From assembly GCA_965222525.1 (NCBI GenBank), contig OZ244955.1, forward strand, positions 1,612,001 to 1,676,000: 64,000 nt of DNA, given 5' to 3'. The number at the start of each line of letters is the position of its first letter. Within the stretch, counting starts at the first letter, position 1. This stretch comes from CBDCUF01 sp965222525. GTDB lineage: Bacteria; Pseudomonadota; Alphaproteobacteria; Rickettsiales; UBA8987. A program made the position numbers and the translations under genes. A model generated the notes under the pieces. That model worked only from the letters and a program-made list of their open reading frames with translations, was not told where the DNA came from and ran no database searches. Positions 7,978-16,484 of this stretch are shown one piece after another.

Positions 7978-8811
7978 ATGAAGAAAAAACAGAGAAAAAC
8001 TATAATTGATATAAAGAATCAGAAGGGAGAGGAGCCGCTGGTATGCCTTACCGCATATACCGCGCCGGTGGCGGAGATTCTGGACAAGCATGTTGATGTG
8101 CTCTTGGTTGGTGATTCGGTTGGCATGGTGCTTTACGGTATGGACAGCACATTGCCGGTTACGATGGATATTATGTGTGCGCATGGTACTGCGGTGGTGA
8201 ATGCGTCGGAAAAGGCGCTGGTGGTGGTGGATATGCCGTTTATGTCATACCAGATGGGGCCGGAGCAGGCGCTTGGTAATGCAGCACGGCTTATGGCGGA
8301 GACCGGCTGCGGTGCGGTGAAACTTGAGGGCGGTATTGAAATGGCGGAGACCATATGGTTCCTGAATGAGCGTGGGATTCCGGTTATGGCGCATATCGGG
8401 CTGAAGCCGCAATCGGTACATACTGCCGGTGGGTATAAATATCAGGGGCGCGGTTATAAGGAAAAGGAGCGGATTAAACAGGATGCGCTTGCGGTTCAGG
8501 AGGCGGGAGCTTTTGCGGTTGTGCTGGAGAGCATTACCGAAGGGCTGGCGACTGATATAACCAAGTCGGTTAATATCCCGACGATAGGTATTGGAGCATC
8601 ACCCAATTGCGACGGGCAGATTCTGGTTACCGAGGATATGGCCGGTCTGTTTGACGAAACACCAAAATTCGTCAAGAAATATGGCAATATGCGGAAGTTA
8701 CTTGATAGTGCAGCGAAAAAATATGCAAAGGAAACCCGCTCCCGTGAATTTCCCGATGAAAGTCATTGCTTCGACAATGGCCGTATGCAACTTGCAGCGA
8801 ATAACGGGTGA
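7978..8811 (+). CDS. panB: 3-methyl-2-oxobutanoate hydroxymethyltransferase
   Basis: First step of pantothenate and coenzyme A synthesis: transfer of a hydroxymethyl group from methylene-tetrahydrofolate to 2-oxoisovalerate, Mg2+ dependent, cytoplasmic decamer. The 277 residues match the family throughout: 'VCLTAYTAPVAEILDKHVDVLLVGDSVGMVLYG', the metal-binding Asp residues in 'VVVDMPFMSY', 'GVKLEGG'-type segment 'GAVKLEGG', 'VMAHIGLKPQS' and 'IGIGASPNCDGQILV'. AAAGGA lies 5-6 nt before the ATG. panC and panD are not in the window. It stands alone between comEC and a repeat array. Confidence 0.97.
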   Translation: MKKKQRKTIIDIKNQKGEEPLVCLTAYTAPVAEILDKHVDVLLVGDSVGMVLYGMDSTLPVTMDIMCAHGTAVVNASEKALVVVDMPFMSYQMGPEQALGNAARLMAETGCGAVKLEGGIEMAETIWFLNERGIPVMAHIGLKPQSVHTAGGYKYQGRGYKEKERIKQDALAVQEAGAFAVVLESITEGLATDITKSVNIPTIGIGASPNCDGQILVTEDMAGLFDETPKFVKKYGNMRKLLDSAAKKYAKETRSREFPDESHCFDNGRMQLAANNG

Positions 8812-8844
8812 GGCTTATAGACACAACCTATGAAGCTTTGAAAA

Positions 8845-8915
8845 TGCTGAGTGTTAAGTACTAAGATTTTCAGCAAGAGACTCAACACCCAGCACTAAGC
8901 ACTTAACACTTTATA
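8845..8915. repeat. Inverted heptanucleotide array
   Basis: Left arm of three 7-nt units (TGCTGAG, TGTTAAG, TACTAAG), a short loop, and a right arm of four or five (CTCAACA, CTAAGCA, CTTAACA). The arms are complementary, so the RNA or DNA could form a long imperfect hairpin. Closely related copies lie at 27041-27093 and 28110-28180. It fills the gap between panB and the PemK-like gene. Confidence 0.7.
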
Positions 8916-8918
8916 ATT

Positions 8919-9311
8919 ATGGCAATCACTTTTCGTCCAAAGCTCGGTATGGTTCTCCTATGCGATTACGATATGGGGACTGTCCCGCCCGAGATGAACA
9001 AAAAGCGGCCGGTTATTATCGTGTCAAGATACCAGATAAACAAGCATGGTTTGTGTACAATTGTACCGATGAGTACTGTACCTCCCAGAAGAATCGAATA
9101 TCATCATTACCAACTCGACCCAGCGAAATATCTGTTTCTGCACCCATCCAAGGAGAGTTGGGTGAAGTGCGATATGGTAAGGCGGGTTTCCTTTGAACGC
9201 CTGGACAGGATAAGGATACGCGGGCGTTACGGGGTGCCGTCACTTAATGAAACTGATGTGAATGAAATCGTAAAGCGTGTTTTGGCAAATTTCCCGAAGC
9301 CACTTACTTGA
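8919..9311 (+). CDS. PemK/MazF-like endoribonuclease family protein
   Basis: The 130 residues show the PemK/MazF pattern: 'PKLGMVLLCDYDMG', 'PPEMNKKRPVIIVSRY', 'CTIVPMSTVPPRRIEYHHYQL' and 'WVKCDMVRRVSFERLDRI'. Family members cleave mRNA at short sites and normally sit behind an antitoxin gene. None is present here: upstream is a palindromic heptamer array and then panB. It may therefore be a solitary toxin, or neutralised in trans. Codons and context are like the neighbours. The stop codon overlaps a strong promoter for the following small RNA candidate. Confidence 0.8.
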   Translation: MAITFRPKLGMVLLCDYDMGTVPPEMNKKRPVIIVSRYQINKHGLCTIVPMSTVPPRRIEYHHYQLDPAKYLFLHPSKESWVKCDMVRRVSFERLDRIRIRGRYGVPSLNETDVNEIVKRVLANFPKPLT

Positions 9312-9337
9312 CATATATAAGACCGTCATGGTATAAT
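9308..9337 (+). promoter_or_regulatory. Near-consensus sigma-70 promoter
   Basis: TTGACA (9308-9313), an 18-nt spacer and TATAAT (9332-9337). It overlaps the stop codon of the PemK-like gene and points at the short hairpin RNA candidate immediately downstream, not at any protein gene. Predicted start of transcription is near 9344. Confidence 0.75.
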
Positions 9338-9343
9338 ATATGT

Positions 9344-9394
9344 GATTCCAATAAAATGGACTTGGGTCTGGCTGCATAGTCAGGCCATTTTTTA
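9344..9394 (+). ncRNA. Candidate small RNA with terminator, copy 2
   Basis: Starts about 7 nt after a consensus promoter, contains a CCA-ATAAAA-TGG mini-hairpin (9348-9359), the linker ACTTGG, and the stem GGTCTGGCT/AGTCAGGCC (9365-9386) followed by six T residues. Compared with the copy at 4737-4790, two stem positions change C to T while pairing is kept as G-U. The following gene is on the opposite strand, so the promoter-terminator pair encloses only about 50 nt. No known RNA family was recognised. Confidence 0.65.
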
Positions 9395-9431
9395 TTCTAA
9401 ACAGACAAATCGCTTCAACAGCACAGAATGA

Positions 9432-10352
9432 CTATAATTTTCTTTTTGCTCGCCAACCGAACACCTCCCGAATCCGCTTGCAGTTGCAAATTAGTGCGGG
9501 GATGGGGTTGCGTGGGGCGTTGCTGTTGTCGATAGTGATTTTCCTGCCGGTATAATCCTCGACCTGCCGCCTGATTGCCTTGTATGAAATCCCCTTGCCG
9601 CTACCGCAATTCAGCAGTAATGAAGGACGGGCGGGGGTCTCCATAAGATACTCCACAGCCCTTGCATGCGCCTGCACCAGATCATCTGGATGGATATAAT
9701 CCCGCACCAGGCTACCATCTTCAGTCGGGTAATCCTCCAGCAGGAATATACTGCCGCCCGTATCGTTATTTTCCGCTGCCACCTCACATGCTTTTGTAAA
9801 CTCATCCGCCCCCGCTATATTGCCGTAACGCATTGTTATATAACGCAAATCATCCAGCCACCCTGCGAAATCCCTTAGCACCCGTTCGGATTCCAGCTTT
9901 GACCTGGCATAAGCCGTAAGCGGTGCAGGCTCATCCTCCTCATCCACAATCCCTTCGTCATTCTGCGGCACCCCGTAAACCGCAACACTGGAAGAAAGTA
10001 TAAACCGCCATATCTCCAGCTCCACGCATACATTCAATATTTTCCTCGTATATTCTACATTCCTGAAGAAAAACCCCTCCTCGTCCTCATCACTTTCGGG
10101 ATTATATTTCGTATGCGCCGCTGTGTGGATTACTATATCAGGCCTGAATTGCCTGACAGTATCCCTGAGAAAACCCATGTCACCCAAATCACCAATACAT
10201 AGCTCCACCTCACCGCTATACCTCCCCCGCAGTTCCGCTAAATCATAATTTTCCGAGCGGGTGTAAATATGTATATCATGCCCGGCATCAGCCAGCTTCC
10301 CCGCCAGAAGCCTGCCAACAAACCCTCCACCTGTAATAAACACCTTCGCCAT
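9432..10352 (-). CDS. NAD-dependent epimerase/dehydratase
   Basis: Extended short-chain dehydrogenase acting on a nucleotide sugar. 'MAKVFITGGGFVGRLLAGKL' is the Rossmann nucleotide-binding start; 'HTAAHTKYNP' and the catalytic 'YARSK' (Y-x3-K) are present, then substrate-binding segments typical of UDP-hexose 4-epimerase relatives ('LLNCGSGKGISYKAI'). The start at 10352 is preferred because the fold begins there; upstream in-frame codons to 10424 run into a palindromic repeat. The substrate cannot be told from sequence. The divergent neighbour is an O-antigen ligase-like gene, consistent with surface polysaccharide work. Confidence 0.85.
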   Translation of the reverse strand: MAKVFITGGGFVGRLLAGKLADAGHDIHIYTRSENYDLAELRGRYSGEVELCIGDLGDMGFLRDTVRQFRPDIVIHTAAHTKYNPESDEDEEGFFFRNVEYTRKILNVCVELEIWRFILSSSVAVYGVPQNDEGIVDEEDEPAPLTAYARSKLESERVLRDFAGWLDDLRYITMRYGNIAGADEFTKACEVAAENNDTGGSIFLLEDYPTEDGSLVRDYIHPDDLVQAHARAVEYLMETPARPSLLLNCGSGKGISYKAIRRQVEDYTGRKITIDNSNAPRNPIPALICNCKRIREVFGWRAKRKL

Positions 10353-10419
10353 ATTATCACTTTGCATTATAGCCCGAAAAGCTATATGGAGTGTCATCCT
10401 GAACTGGGTATAATAACCT

Positions 10420-10575
10420 GTCACCCTGGACGCATATTTTCTCTACATCTTTGATGTAGTCAGAAAATAGCGTTCTCGGGGTTACTAAAAGATTACGTAC
10501 CTTTACCTATAACCCCGAGAATAGTGCTTTCTGACCAAATCAAAGATTTGGAGAAAGCATACTATCCGGGGTGAC
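10420..10575. repeat. Composite palindromic element, family A copy 1
   Basis: About 156 bp bounded by GTCACCC... and ...GGGGTGAC, made of two inverted half-elements that each contain a smaller hairpin (around CTTTGATGTAG and CAAATCAAAGATTTG) and meet at a GGGGTTA/TAACCCC core. Three further copies lie at 22067, 38788 and 60591. It fills the intergenic space between the epimerase and ligase genes. Confidence 0.85.
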
Positions 10576-10602
10576 AGCATACTATTCCGCTATACAAAAA
10601 CC

Positions 10603-11946
10603 ATGCAGCAAACCACCCTGACAACATCACCAGTCACAAATAATAATCGGGATAATACCAGTAATATCAACGATATTATACAGAAATCAGGCAGGTTATT
10701 TCTGGTGCTTTCCCCGCCCTGCATATTCCTTGGCAATGCTACCGCCGATATCAACCTGTCGCTGATAGCGGTGCTGTTTTTGCTGCATTCCTTTGTAAAC
10801 AGGGATTTTGCGTGGCTGAAAGAAAGCTGGGTACGGCTGGCGCTGACATTATGGGCATATTTCCTTATCCGCAGCGCATTTACCGAATATCCGTCCGAAG
10901 CATTCAACCGCATCGCACCGTGGGGGAGGTTTCCCGTATTTGCCGCTGCAATTGCCTACTGGCTGTTGCGTAGTGAGGATATGCGCCGCCTGGTTTTCCT
11001 TTCACTGGGCGCTACAGTAACTTTCGCCACATTTGATATATTTTTCCAGTATATCTTCCATATCGATATATTCGGCTATAAGCCTGAATATCAGGCAGAA
11101 GTTACCCGTCTCACCGCTGTTTCGGGAAATCAGAATATAGGTACATTGCTCGCCTGGGTTTCATTTCCGGTAATTATCTCCTTCCTGCAGAAAGCTTCCG
11201 ACTCGCAGCAAAAGGTGCCAAACCGCCTGCTCTTTTTTGCACTCACCCTGGCTATATTTATAGCGGTAGCTCTCACTAACGAGCGTATGGCGATTCTGCT
11301 TATGGGATTCGGGCTAGCGATGGTTACAATTTTCTGTTCATCCGTAAGGAAGATGGCTATGCTTATTATGCTGGTGCTAGCCGCTGCAATTGCAATTATT
11401 TCCACCTCCAACCGGCAGATTTCCGACAACCTCACCCGTCGCACCAGCTCGGTTATTACAAACTACCTCGACTCACATTACGGTCACCTATTTATCAATG
11501 GTATGCTGATTTTGAAGGATAATCCTGTATTTGGCATAGGGCCAAAGCATTTCCGTTATCACTGTCCTTTAAATATCGAAACCGACAAAAATTCCCCGAT
11601 TTGCGATGAAAACAAACAGGAAAAAGTCATACTACTGCACCCACATAATATTTACATAGAATTACTCTCGGAAACCGGCCTTGTCGGTGCAGGGCTTTTT
11701 ATTGCAATGATTATCTGCTGGGTGTGGAAATTCTGGCGGAATCGTAAATATGTATTTGGCAGTATTGTATTCGGGATGGGTTTGTCGGTAGCATTCCGCC
11801 TCATACCAACCGCCGGCTCCGCCAGTTTCCACATCGCCTGGTCAATCTCCCCAATGTGGCTCATGCTCGGAATGGGGCTTGCATGGATATTATGGGAAGG
11901 AAAAATAAACAATCCTCCTTCCCATAACAATAACAGCCTTGGCTAG
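10603..11946 (+). CDS. O-antigen ligase family protein
   Basis: Polytopic membrane protein of the Wzy_C/WaaL type, which joins or polymerises undecaprenyl-linked glycans at the periplasmic face. The 447 residues hold about ten to twelve membrane helices and a long periplasmic loop between the later helices (about 290-350, 'NPVFGIGPKHFRYHCPL...HPHNIYIELLSETGLVGAGLF'), where the family's conserved Arg and 'HNxYxxxLxExGxxG' motif lie. The motif is clear. Whether it ligates O-antigen or another glycan is open. Its stop overlaps by 4 nt the stop of the convergent His-rich gene. Confidence 0.85.
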   Translation: MQQTTLTTSPVTNNNRDNTSNINDIIQKSGRLFLVLSPPCIFLGNATADINLSLIAVLFLLHSFVNRDFAWLKESWVRLALTLWAYFLIRSAFTEYPSEAFNRIAPWGRFPVFAAAIAYWLLRSEDMRRLVFLSLGATVTFATFDIFFQYIFHIDIFGYKPEYQAEVTRLTAVSGNQNIGTLLAWVSFPVIISFLQKASDSQQKVPNRLLFFALTLAIFIAVALTNERMAILLMGFGLAMVTIFCSSVRKMAMLIMLVLAAAIAIISTSNRQISDNLTRRTSSVITNYLDSHYGHLFINGMLILKDNPVFGIGPKHFRYHCPLNIETDKNSPICDENKQEKVILLHPHNIYIELLSETGLVGAGLFIAMIICWVWKFWRNRKYVFGSIVFGMGLSVAFRLIPTAGSASFHIAWSISPMWLMLGMGLAWILWEGKINNPPSHNNNSLG

Positions 11947-12428
11947 TCCAGATATATATGGCCACCTATATAGGCTCCACCTTTACGGTTATGGCCACTA
12001 TAATGTTCGTGACCATGGTGGCGGCGATGCCTCTTGTGATGCCATTTATGCCCATGGTGACCGTGTCCGTGGCGCCAGCCATGATGCCATCTATGCCCAC
12101 GTCTGTGCCCATGATGCCAGCCATGACGATGATGCCTTCTATGATGCCACCTGTGATCATGGCGATGATGACGCCTGTAATGGCGATAAGGCCTGTAACC
12201 GTCATCATAATAGATGCTCACCCTTGGCGAACCATCGATAAATGTATGCCTTAGCACACGATGTACCGTATCCATTGGCCCGTAAAGATGAGGGTCATTC
12301 TTATGTTTATGATGCTTCTTATGAACACCCTTATGGCCACCATTATGCTTATGACCATCTCCGGCAAATGCCGGCATTGTTATCAGCAAAGCTGCCGATA
12401 ATAATGAAATAATAGTAAGTTTGCGCAT
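11943..12428 (-). CDS. Secreted histidine/arginine-rich protein
   Basis: Signal peptide 'MRKLTIISLLSAALLITMPAFA' with an AFA-G cleavage site, then a mature chain of about 140 residues dominated by His with Arg, Gly and Trp (units such as HRWHH, HGWHHGH, RHHRH). An excellent AAGGAG lies 5-6 nt before the ATG. Such His content suggests binding of Zn, Ni or Cu in the periplasm, but this is inference and no named family was recognised. The central part has low-complexity tandem structure on DNA level. Convergent with the O-antigen ligase gene, with overlapping stop codons. Confidence 0.8.
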   Translation of the reverse strand: MRKLTIISLLSAALLITMPAFAGDGHKHNGGHKGVHKKHHKHKNDPHLYGPMDTVHRVLRHTFIDGSPRVSIYYDDGYRPYRHYRRHHRHDHRWHHRRHHRHGWHHGHRRGHRWHHGWRHGHGHHGHKWHHKRHRRHHGHEHYSGHNRKGGAYIGGHIYLD

Positions 12429-12648
12429 CTCCTTCTCCTTTGGTTGATTACGTTGTTAAATACCTCCCCGATTGTGGAAGAGGCAAACAATTCAAGAAAG
12501 CTTACTTCCTAAATTGCTGGTGGGGAATAACACCTCCACCAAATTAAACAAAATATACCACAACCACCCTGAACTACCGATGAAGTTATTCTGAATTTTA
12601 GATGAATTATACAAAAGTTTATCTTGCGCACAAAAGTTACATAACAGT

Positions 12649-14301
12649 CTATACTGCCAGCTTGACCACAGCCTTGATGAAAGAGGAAAACAGCGGGTGG
12701 GGGGAGAATGGACGGGATTTGAATTCGGGATGGAACTGTACCCCGATAAACCAGGGATGGTCTTGTAGCTCTATAATTTCAGGCAGCTCACCGTCGGGTG
12801 ACATGCCGACAAATTTCATCCCAGCCTTCTCCAGTTGTTTCCTGTAATTGATATTAACTTCATAGCGGTGGCGGTGGCGCTCGCTTATAACCGGCCTGCC
12901 TTTCTCATCCTGCCTGTCCGATGACTTTCCGTAAATTTTCGCTACCTTGCTGCTTTTCTTCAATACGCAGTCATATGCTCCCAGCCGCATGGTACCGCCA
13001 AGATTGCTGGAAATATTGCGCTTCTCCTTACCGCTTTCGGTCTCCCACTCGGTCATCAGCCCGACAATGGGATTCTTGCACGGCCCGAACTCACTGGAAT
13101 TGGTATCCTTCAGCCCCACAACATTCCTGGCAAATTCAATTACTGCCACCTGCATACCGAAGCAAATACCGAAATAGGGTATATTATTTTCCCTGGCATA
13201 TTTAACCGCAATCATCTTGCCTTCCGCACCATGCTCACCAAACCCGCCCGGTACCAGCACCCCATGCACATTCTCAAATAATTTCCTTGCAGCCTGCGTC
13301 TTCAGTTCACGCGAATTTATCCATTTGATATTCACCTTCACCCTGTTATCTATTCCGGCATGGTCAAGCGATTCAACTATCGATTTATACGCATCGGTCA
13401 GTGAGGTATATTTCCCGACAATTGCAATATTCACCTCACCCTTTGGTGAATCCACCGCATTTATAACCTTCTCCCACTTGCTCAGGTCAGGAGCGGAGCT
13501 ATCTTCTATATCAAATGCCTTCAGAACTTCGGTATCCAGCCCCTCTTCATGGTAATTCGCCGGCACACGGTATATATTGTCAGTGTCAAGCGCCTGTATA
13601 ACCGCGCTCTCCGGTACGTTACAGAACAGGCCAATCTTGCGCCGCTCATTATGCGGAATCGGCTTCTCCGAACGGCACAGCAATATATCCGGCTGGATAC
13701 CGATACTACGCAACTCCTTCACCGAATGCTGAGTAGGCTTGGTTTTAAGCTCTTTCGCCGCAGCAATATAGGGAACCAGGGTGAGATGCATGAATATAGT
13801 GCGCTCCCGCCCCAGATCATTACGCAACTGGCGGATAGCCTCAAAGAATGGCAGCGCTTCAATATCCCCCACAGTGCCGCCGATTTCGCATAATATAAAA
13901 TCGGTATCCTGCGTGTCATTGAGGATAAACTCCTTTATCAGGTTGGTCACATGCGGGATAACCTGCACCGTACCGCCAAGGTAATCACCCCGCCGCTCGC
14001 GGGCAATCAGGTCGGAATATATCCTGCCGGTGGTGACATTATCCCCCTGCCGCGCACCGACATCGGTAAAACGCTCGTAATGGCCAAGGTCGAGATCGGT
14101 TTCTGCTCCGTCATCGGTGACAAATACCTCACCATGCTGGGTAGGGCTCATAGTGCCGGGGTCAACATTGAGATAAGGATCGAGCTTGCGCAGCCTCACA
14201 CTATATCCGCGAGCCTGCAGCAATGCTCCAAGCGCCGCCGAGGCCAGCCCCTTGCCCAATGACGATACCACCCCTCCGGTTATAAATATAAACCTTGTCA
14301 T
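12649..14301 (-). CDS. pyrG: CTP synthase
   Basis: Makes CTP from UTP, ATP and glutamine. The 550 residues have the usual two parts: amidoligase (1-270, 'MTRFIFITGGVVSSLGKGLASAALGALL', 'KLDPYLNVDPGTMSPTQHGEVFVTDDGAETDLDLGHYERF') and class I glutamine amidotransferase (about 300-545) with nucleophile Cys in 'FGICFGMQVAVIEFARN', plus the His and Glu in 'VQFHPEFKSRP'. The common GICLGMQ reads GICFGMQ here. The upstream 300 nt to the next gene contain no recognised feature. Confidence 0.97.
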   Translation of the reverse strand: MTRFIFITGGVVSSLGKGLASAALGALLQARGYSVRLRKLDPYLNVDPGTMSPTQHGEVFVTDDGAETDLDLGHYERFTDVGARQGDNVTTGRIYSDLIARERRGDYLGGTVQVIPHVTNLIKEFILNDTQDTDFILCEIGGTVGDIEALPFFEAIRQLRNDLGRERTIFMHLTLVPYIAAAKELKTKPTQHSVKELRSIGIQPDILLCRSEKPIPHNERRKIGLFCNVPESAVIQALDTDNIYRVPANYHEEGLDTEVLKAFDIEDSSAPDLSKWEKVINAVDSPKGEVNIAIVGKYTSLTDAYKSIVESLDHAGIDNRVKVNIKWINSRELKTQAARKLFENVHGVLVPGGFGEHGAEGKMIAVKYARENNIPYFGICFGMQVAVIEFARNVVGLKDTNSSEFGPCKNPIVGLMTEWETESGKEKRNISSNLGGTMRLGAYDCVLKKSSKVAKIYGKSSDRQDEKGRPVISERHRHRYEVNINYRKQLEKAGMKFVGMSPDGELPEIIELQDHPWFIGVQFHPEFKSRPFSPHPLFSSFIKAVVKLAV

Positions 14302-14600
14302 ACAGGCGCTAAAATTACCGCTAACAGCCCCCCAGTCAAGCTATATTGAAAGTATAAGATAAGCTCAAACTTTCTATAGCATACAAGACATTCCCTAAAA
14401 ATCTTTTATAAATCATACAGTTACAAGAAAATGTAAAAAATTTTCTATTTTTTTCAATCCTGTCATAAAACTTTAACATTTCTCTGGTATAGTTCATTCA
14501 GTTACAAGGAAAGTCTCTGGTAATAGTTGAATATTATTTGACATAATCAGGGAGGAATATTAACTGTTATTAACATAACCATTAACAAGGAGAGAGAATT
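14302..14600. other. AT-rich intergenic region upstream of the 433-aa gene
   Basis: About 300 nt without an open frame. It separates the divergent pyrG and the plus-strand 433-residue gene. Two similar motifs beginning CAGTTACAAG occur around 14418 and 14500, and a TATAGT that could be a -10 lies near 14489. No convincing -35 or riboswitch was seen. Confidence 0.4.
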
Positions 14601-15902
14601 ATGGTTGAAAAATCACAGGTTACAAGGAGTGCAAAAATTGCTGGAACCGCTATATTGGTTGGCACCTCTGCATTTGCCGCTGCGGTTGGCGATATGATTA
14701 ACAATGCATTCGCACAGGGCACAGCAGATGACCTCAACAACAATGTTGCAGATACTGCCGATTTCCTGAAAAAAATTACAGATCAGGGGATTACCAGTGT
14801 AAATATCGACAAAATAGACAACCCCCAGCATAAACAACTGCTGGAAATGATGGATAAGGATGTAAAAAACCAGTTAGGCGATAATTTTACTTCGGAAAAA
14901 TATGAGAATGCTATGTCCGAAAAAGCTGAGTTGTTTGATTCTTATTTGCAAACTGCAGCACAGGAATTTGCCAACAGCACTTCTATCATAAAGGATCAGG
15001 GAGCTGATAAAAAGCTGCAAGTCAATATTGAAAAGGCTTACCAAGGCTTTCAGCAATTCGAAAAAGCGATAAGCGAGCATATCGTACAAAAAGCCGAGGC
15101 AAGCGGCCACTTAATAGATATTCCGGATGAAAAGGTGCAGGCAGTTGCAGATGCTATACATGACCTCAGTAACGAGGAATTTGCTATATTTCGTGAAATC
15201 AGGTCTGCTGTCAATGATAATGGCAGAGTATTGAACTTAAAACCTGACGTAAGCAGTATAGACGAGCTACATACTCTGAAGAATGAATATTTGAAAAAAA
15301 CTGCAGAGTATACTCTTTTTGACCGTGACGGGCCACGCCCCAATACACATAGTGAAGATCCTAACGTTCGCATTTCAATTGAGAATCATGACCACAAAAA
15401 AGACGGCAAGGAATATTACAGAGTGAAAACAACAACCTACTCGTCAGAACCCAGTATTGATTATGCCAAATTTCCTGGTCAGCCCCAGAATGCCGTTTCC
15501 AATCTGGAGTTATATCTGGGCGACAAGGCAAGCCTTCATTTACGTGGACCAATTGATGTAGATGACCTCGCACATTTTCATTCCGTAGTAAGATCTGACG
15601 GAATACAGGTAGCTGCCGCAGATCTGACAATAAAAGGCTTCATGGAGAAAGGAGCAAACTTTGAGAGTGCAACAATACAGGCTAAAAGGCTTTTGGATGA
15701 CTCATCTCTTGGATTTCCTGTGGCTGAAGAAGTAGGCAAGTTTTATGCCGAACAGTCAGGAAAAACTGTAGACAAGCCCTCTGACAAGGGGGATGATAGT
15801 CTGGGTATAAAAATCGCGGCAGGAATTGGAGCTGCCATGGCAGGGCTGTTAGTAGCCTTGAAACTACGCAAGAAGCAAGAAGGGCCGACAAAGAGCGCAT
15901 GA
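14601..15902 (+). CDS. Hypothetical exported or membrane-anchored protein
   Basis: Not recognised. The 433 residues start with a hydrophobic segment (about 10-32, 'AKIAGTAILVGTSAFAAAVG') that may be a signal or anchor, then about 350 residues of mostly helical, charged sequence with Gln/Asp/Lys-rich stretches, and end in one clear membrane helix (about 405-425, 'IKIAAGIGAAMAGLLVALKL') followed by a basic tail RKKQEG. This bitopic arrangement suggests a large periplasmic or extracellular domain. AAGGAGAG precedes the ATG. The next small gene overlaps its stop as ATGA, so the two are likely co-translated. A surface or secreted role is inference. Confidence 0.7.
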   Translation: MVEKSQVTRSAKIAGTAILVGTSAFAAAVGDMINNAFAQGTADDLNNNVADTADFLKKITDQGITSVNIDKIDNPQHKQLLEMMDKDVKNQLGDNFTSEKYENAMSEKAELFDSYLQTAAQEFANSTSIIKDQGADKKLQVNIEKAYQGFQQFEKAISEHIVQKAEASGHLIDIPDEKVQAVADAIHDLSNEEFAIFREIRSAVNDNGRVLNLKPDVSSIDELHTLKNEYLKKTAEYTLFDRDGPRPNTHSEDPNVRISIENHDHKKDGKEYYRVKTTTYSSEPSIDYAKFPGQPQNAVSNLELYLGDKASLHLRGPIDVDDLAHFHSVVRSDGIQVAAADLTIKGFMEKGANFESATIQAKRLLDDSSLGFPVAEEVGKFYAEQSGKTVDKPSDKGDDSLGIKIAAGIGAAMAGLLVALKLRKKQEGPTKSA

Positions 15903-16225
15903 TTCCGACTTTTGGTACATTGTTGAACTGGAATCATAAATCTCAACTACTCCCCATGAATGCAATAGTTAAAAAAATCAAACAGCAGAAAATTGCCGAA
16001 AATACGGCAGTTATTATGTTGTTGAACGGCAAAAATGATAATGACAGGGAATGTTATACTTATTTTGCTGTAAGGCTGGATATGTTTGCCGATTTTAAAA
16101 AGGCGATTGCAGAAGACAGGGGTATAAGTCTGGATGATTATGGGGTTGTAATCGCTTCCGGCCTTGGAACTCCCGATGAAGAAACAAAACTTCGTATGAA
16201 AGAGGAATATCAGTTCGATTACTGA
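15899..16225 (+). CDS. Hypothetical small protein
   Basis: Not recognised. If the ATG overlapping the previous stop (ATGA) is used the product has 108 residues; an internal ATG at 15956 gives 89 residues starting MNAIVKKIKQQ, and the first 19 residues look unstructured. No Shine-Dalgarno precedes 15956, which favours coupled translation from the overlapping start. The chain is mixed alpha/beta in appearance ('TAVIMLLNGKNDNDRECYTYFAVRL', 'DYGVVIASGLGTPDEET') without membrane segments. It probably works with, or is expressed alongside, the upstream 433-residue protein. Confidence 0.55.
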   Translation: MIPTFGTLLNWNHKSQLLPMNAIVKKIKQQKIAENTAVIMLLNGKNDNDRECYTYFAVRLDMFADFKKAIAEDRGISLDDYGVVIASGLGTPDEETKLRMKEEYQFDY

Positions 16226-16276
16226 TAGAATCGATAAATATCGATAAATATAGTGTTTTTACCTGAAATGCTTGTT

Positions 16277-16446
16277 ACCGCTCCCCCCTTGTGGGGGAGC
16301 AGATGAGACAAGGGCGTAGCCCGCAGTCGAATCGTGGGGTGTGAGGCTAAGTGGTTATACCCCACATTAGCCTCACACCCCCACGCATCGACTGCACCCC
16401 TACGGGGCTTGTCTCTGCTACTCCCCCATGAAGGGGGAGTGGTAGG
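16277..16446. repeat. Composite palindromic element, family F copy 1
   Basis: About 170 bp with ends built from CTCCCCC...GGGGGAG hairpins and inner arms containing GACAAG.../...CTTGTC and GCAGTCGA/TCGACTGC, around a central GTGTGAGGCTAA / TTAGCCTCACAC stem. A related copy lies at 41941-42155. It fills the gap between two unrecognised genes. Confidence 0.75.
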
Positions 16447-16484
16447 TACGTAAATACTTCAGGTTAAAGTACTATAGGGACCAG

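Noticed and set aside
11939..12254. Plus-strand frames rich in Met/Pro/Val and in His/Asp over the His-rich gene
   Set aside because: Artefact of the low-complexity His codon repeats on the other strand; the minus frame has signal peptide and ribosome site.
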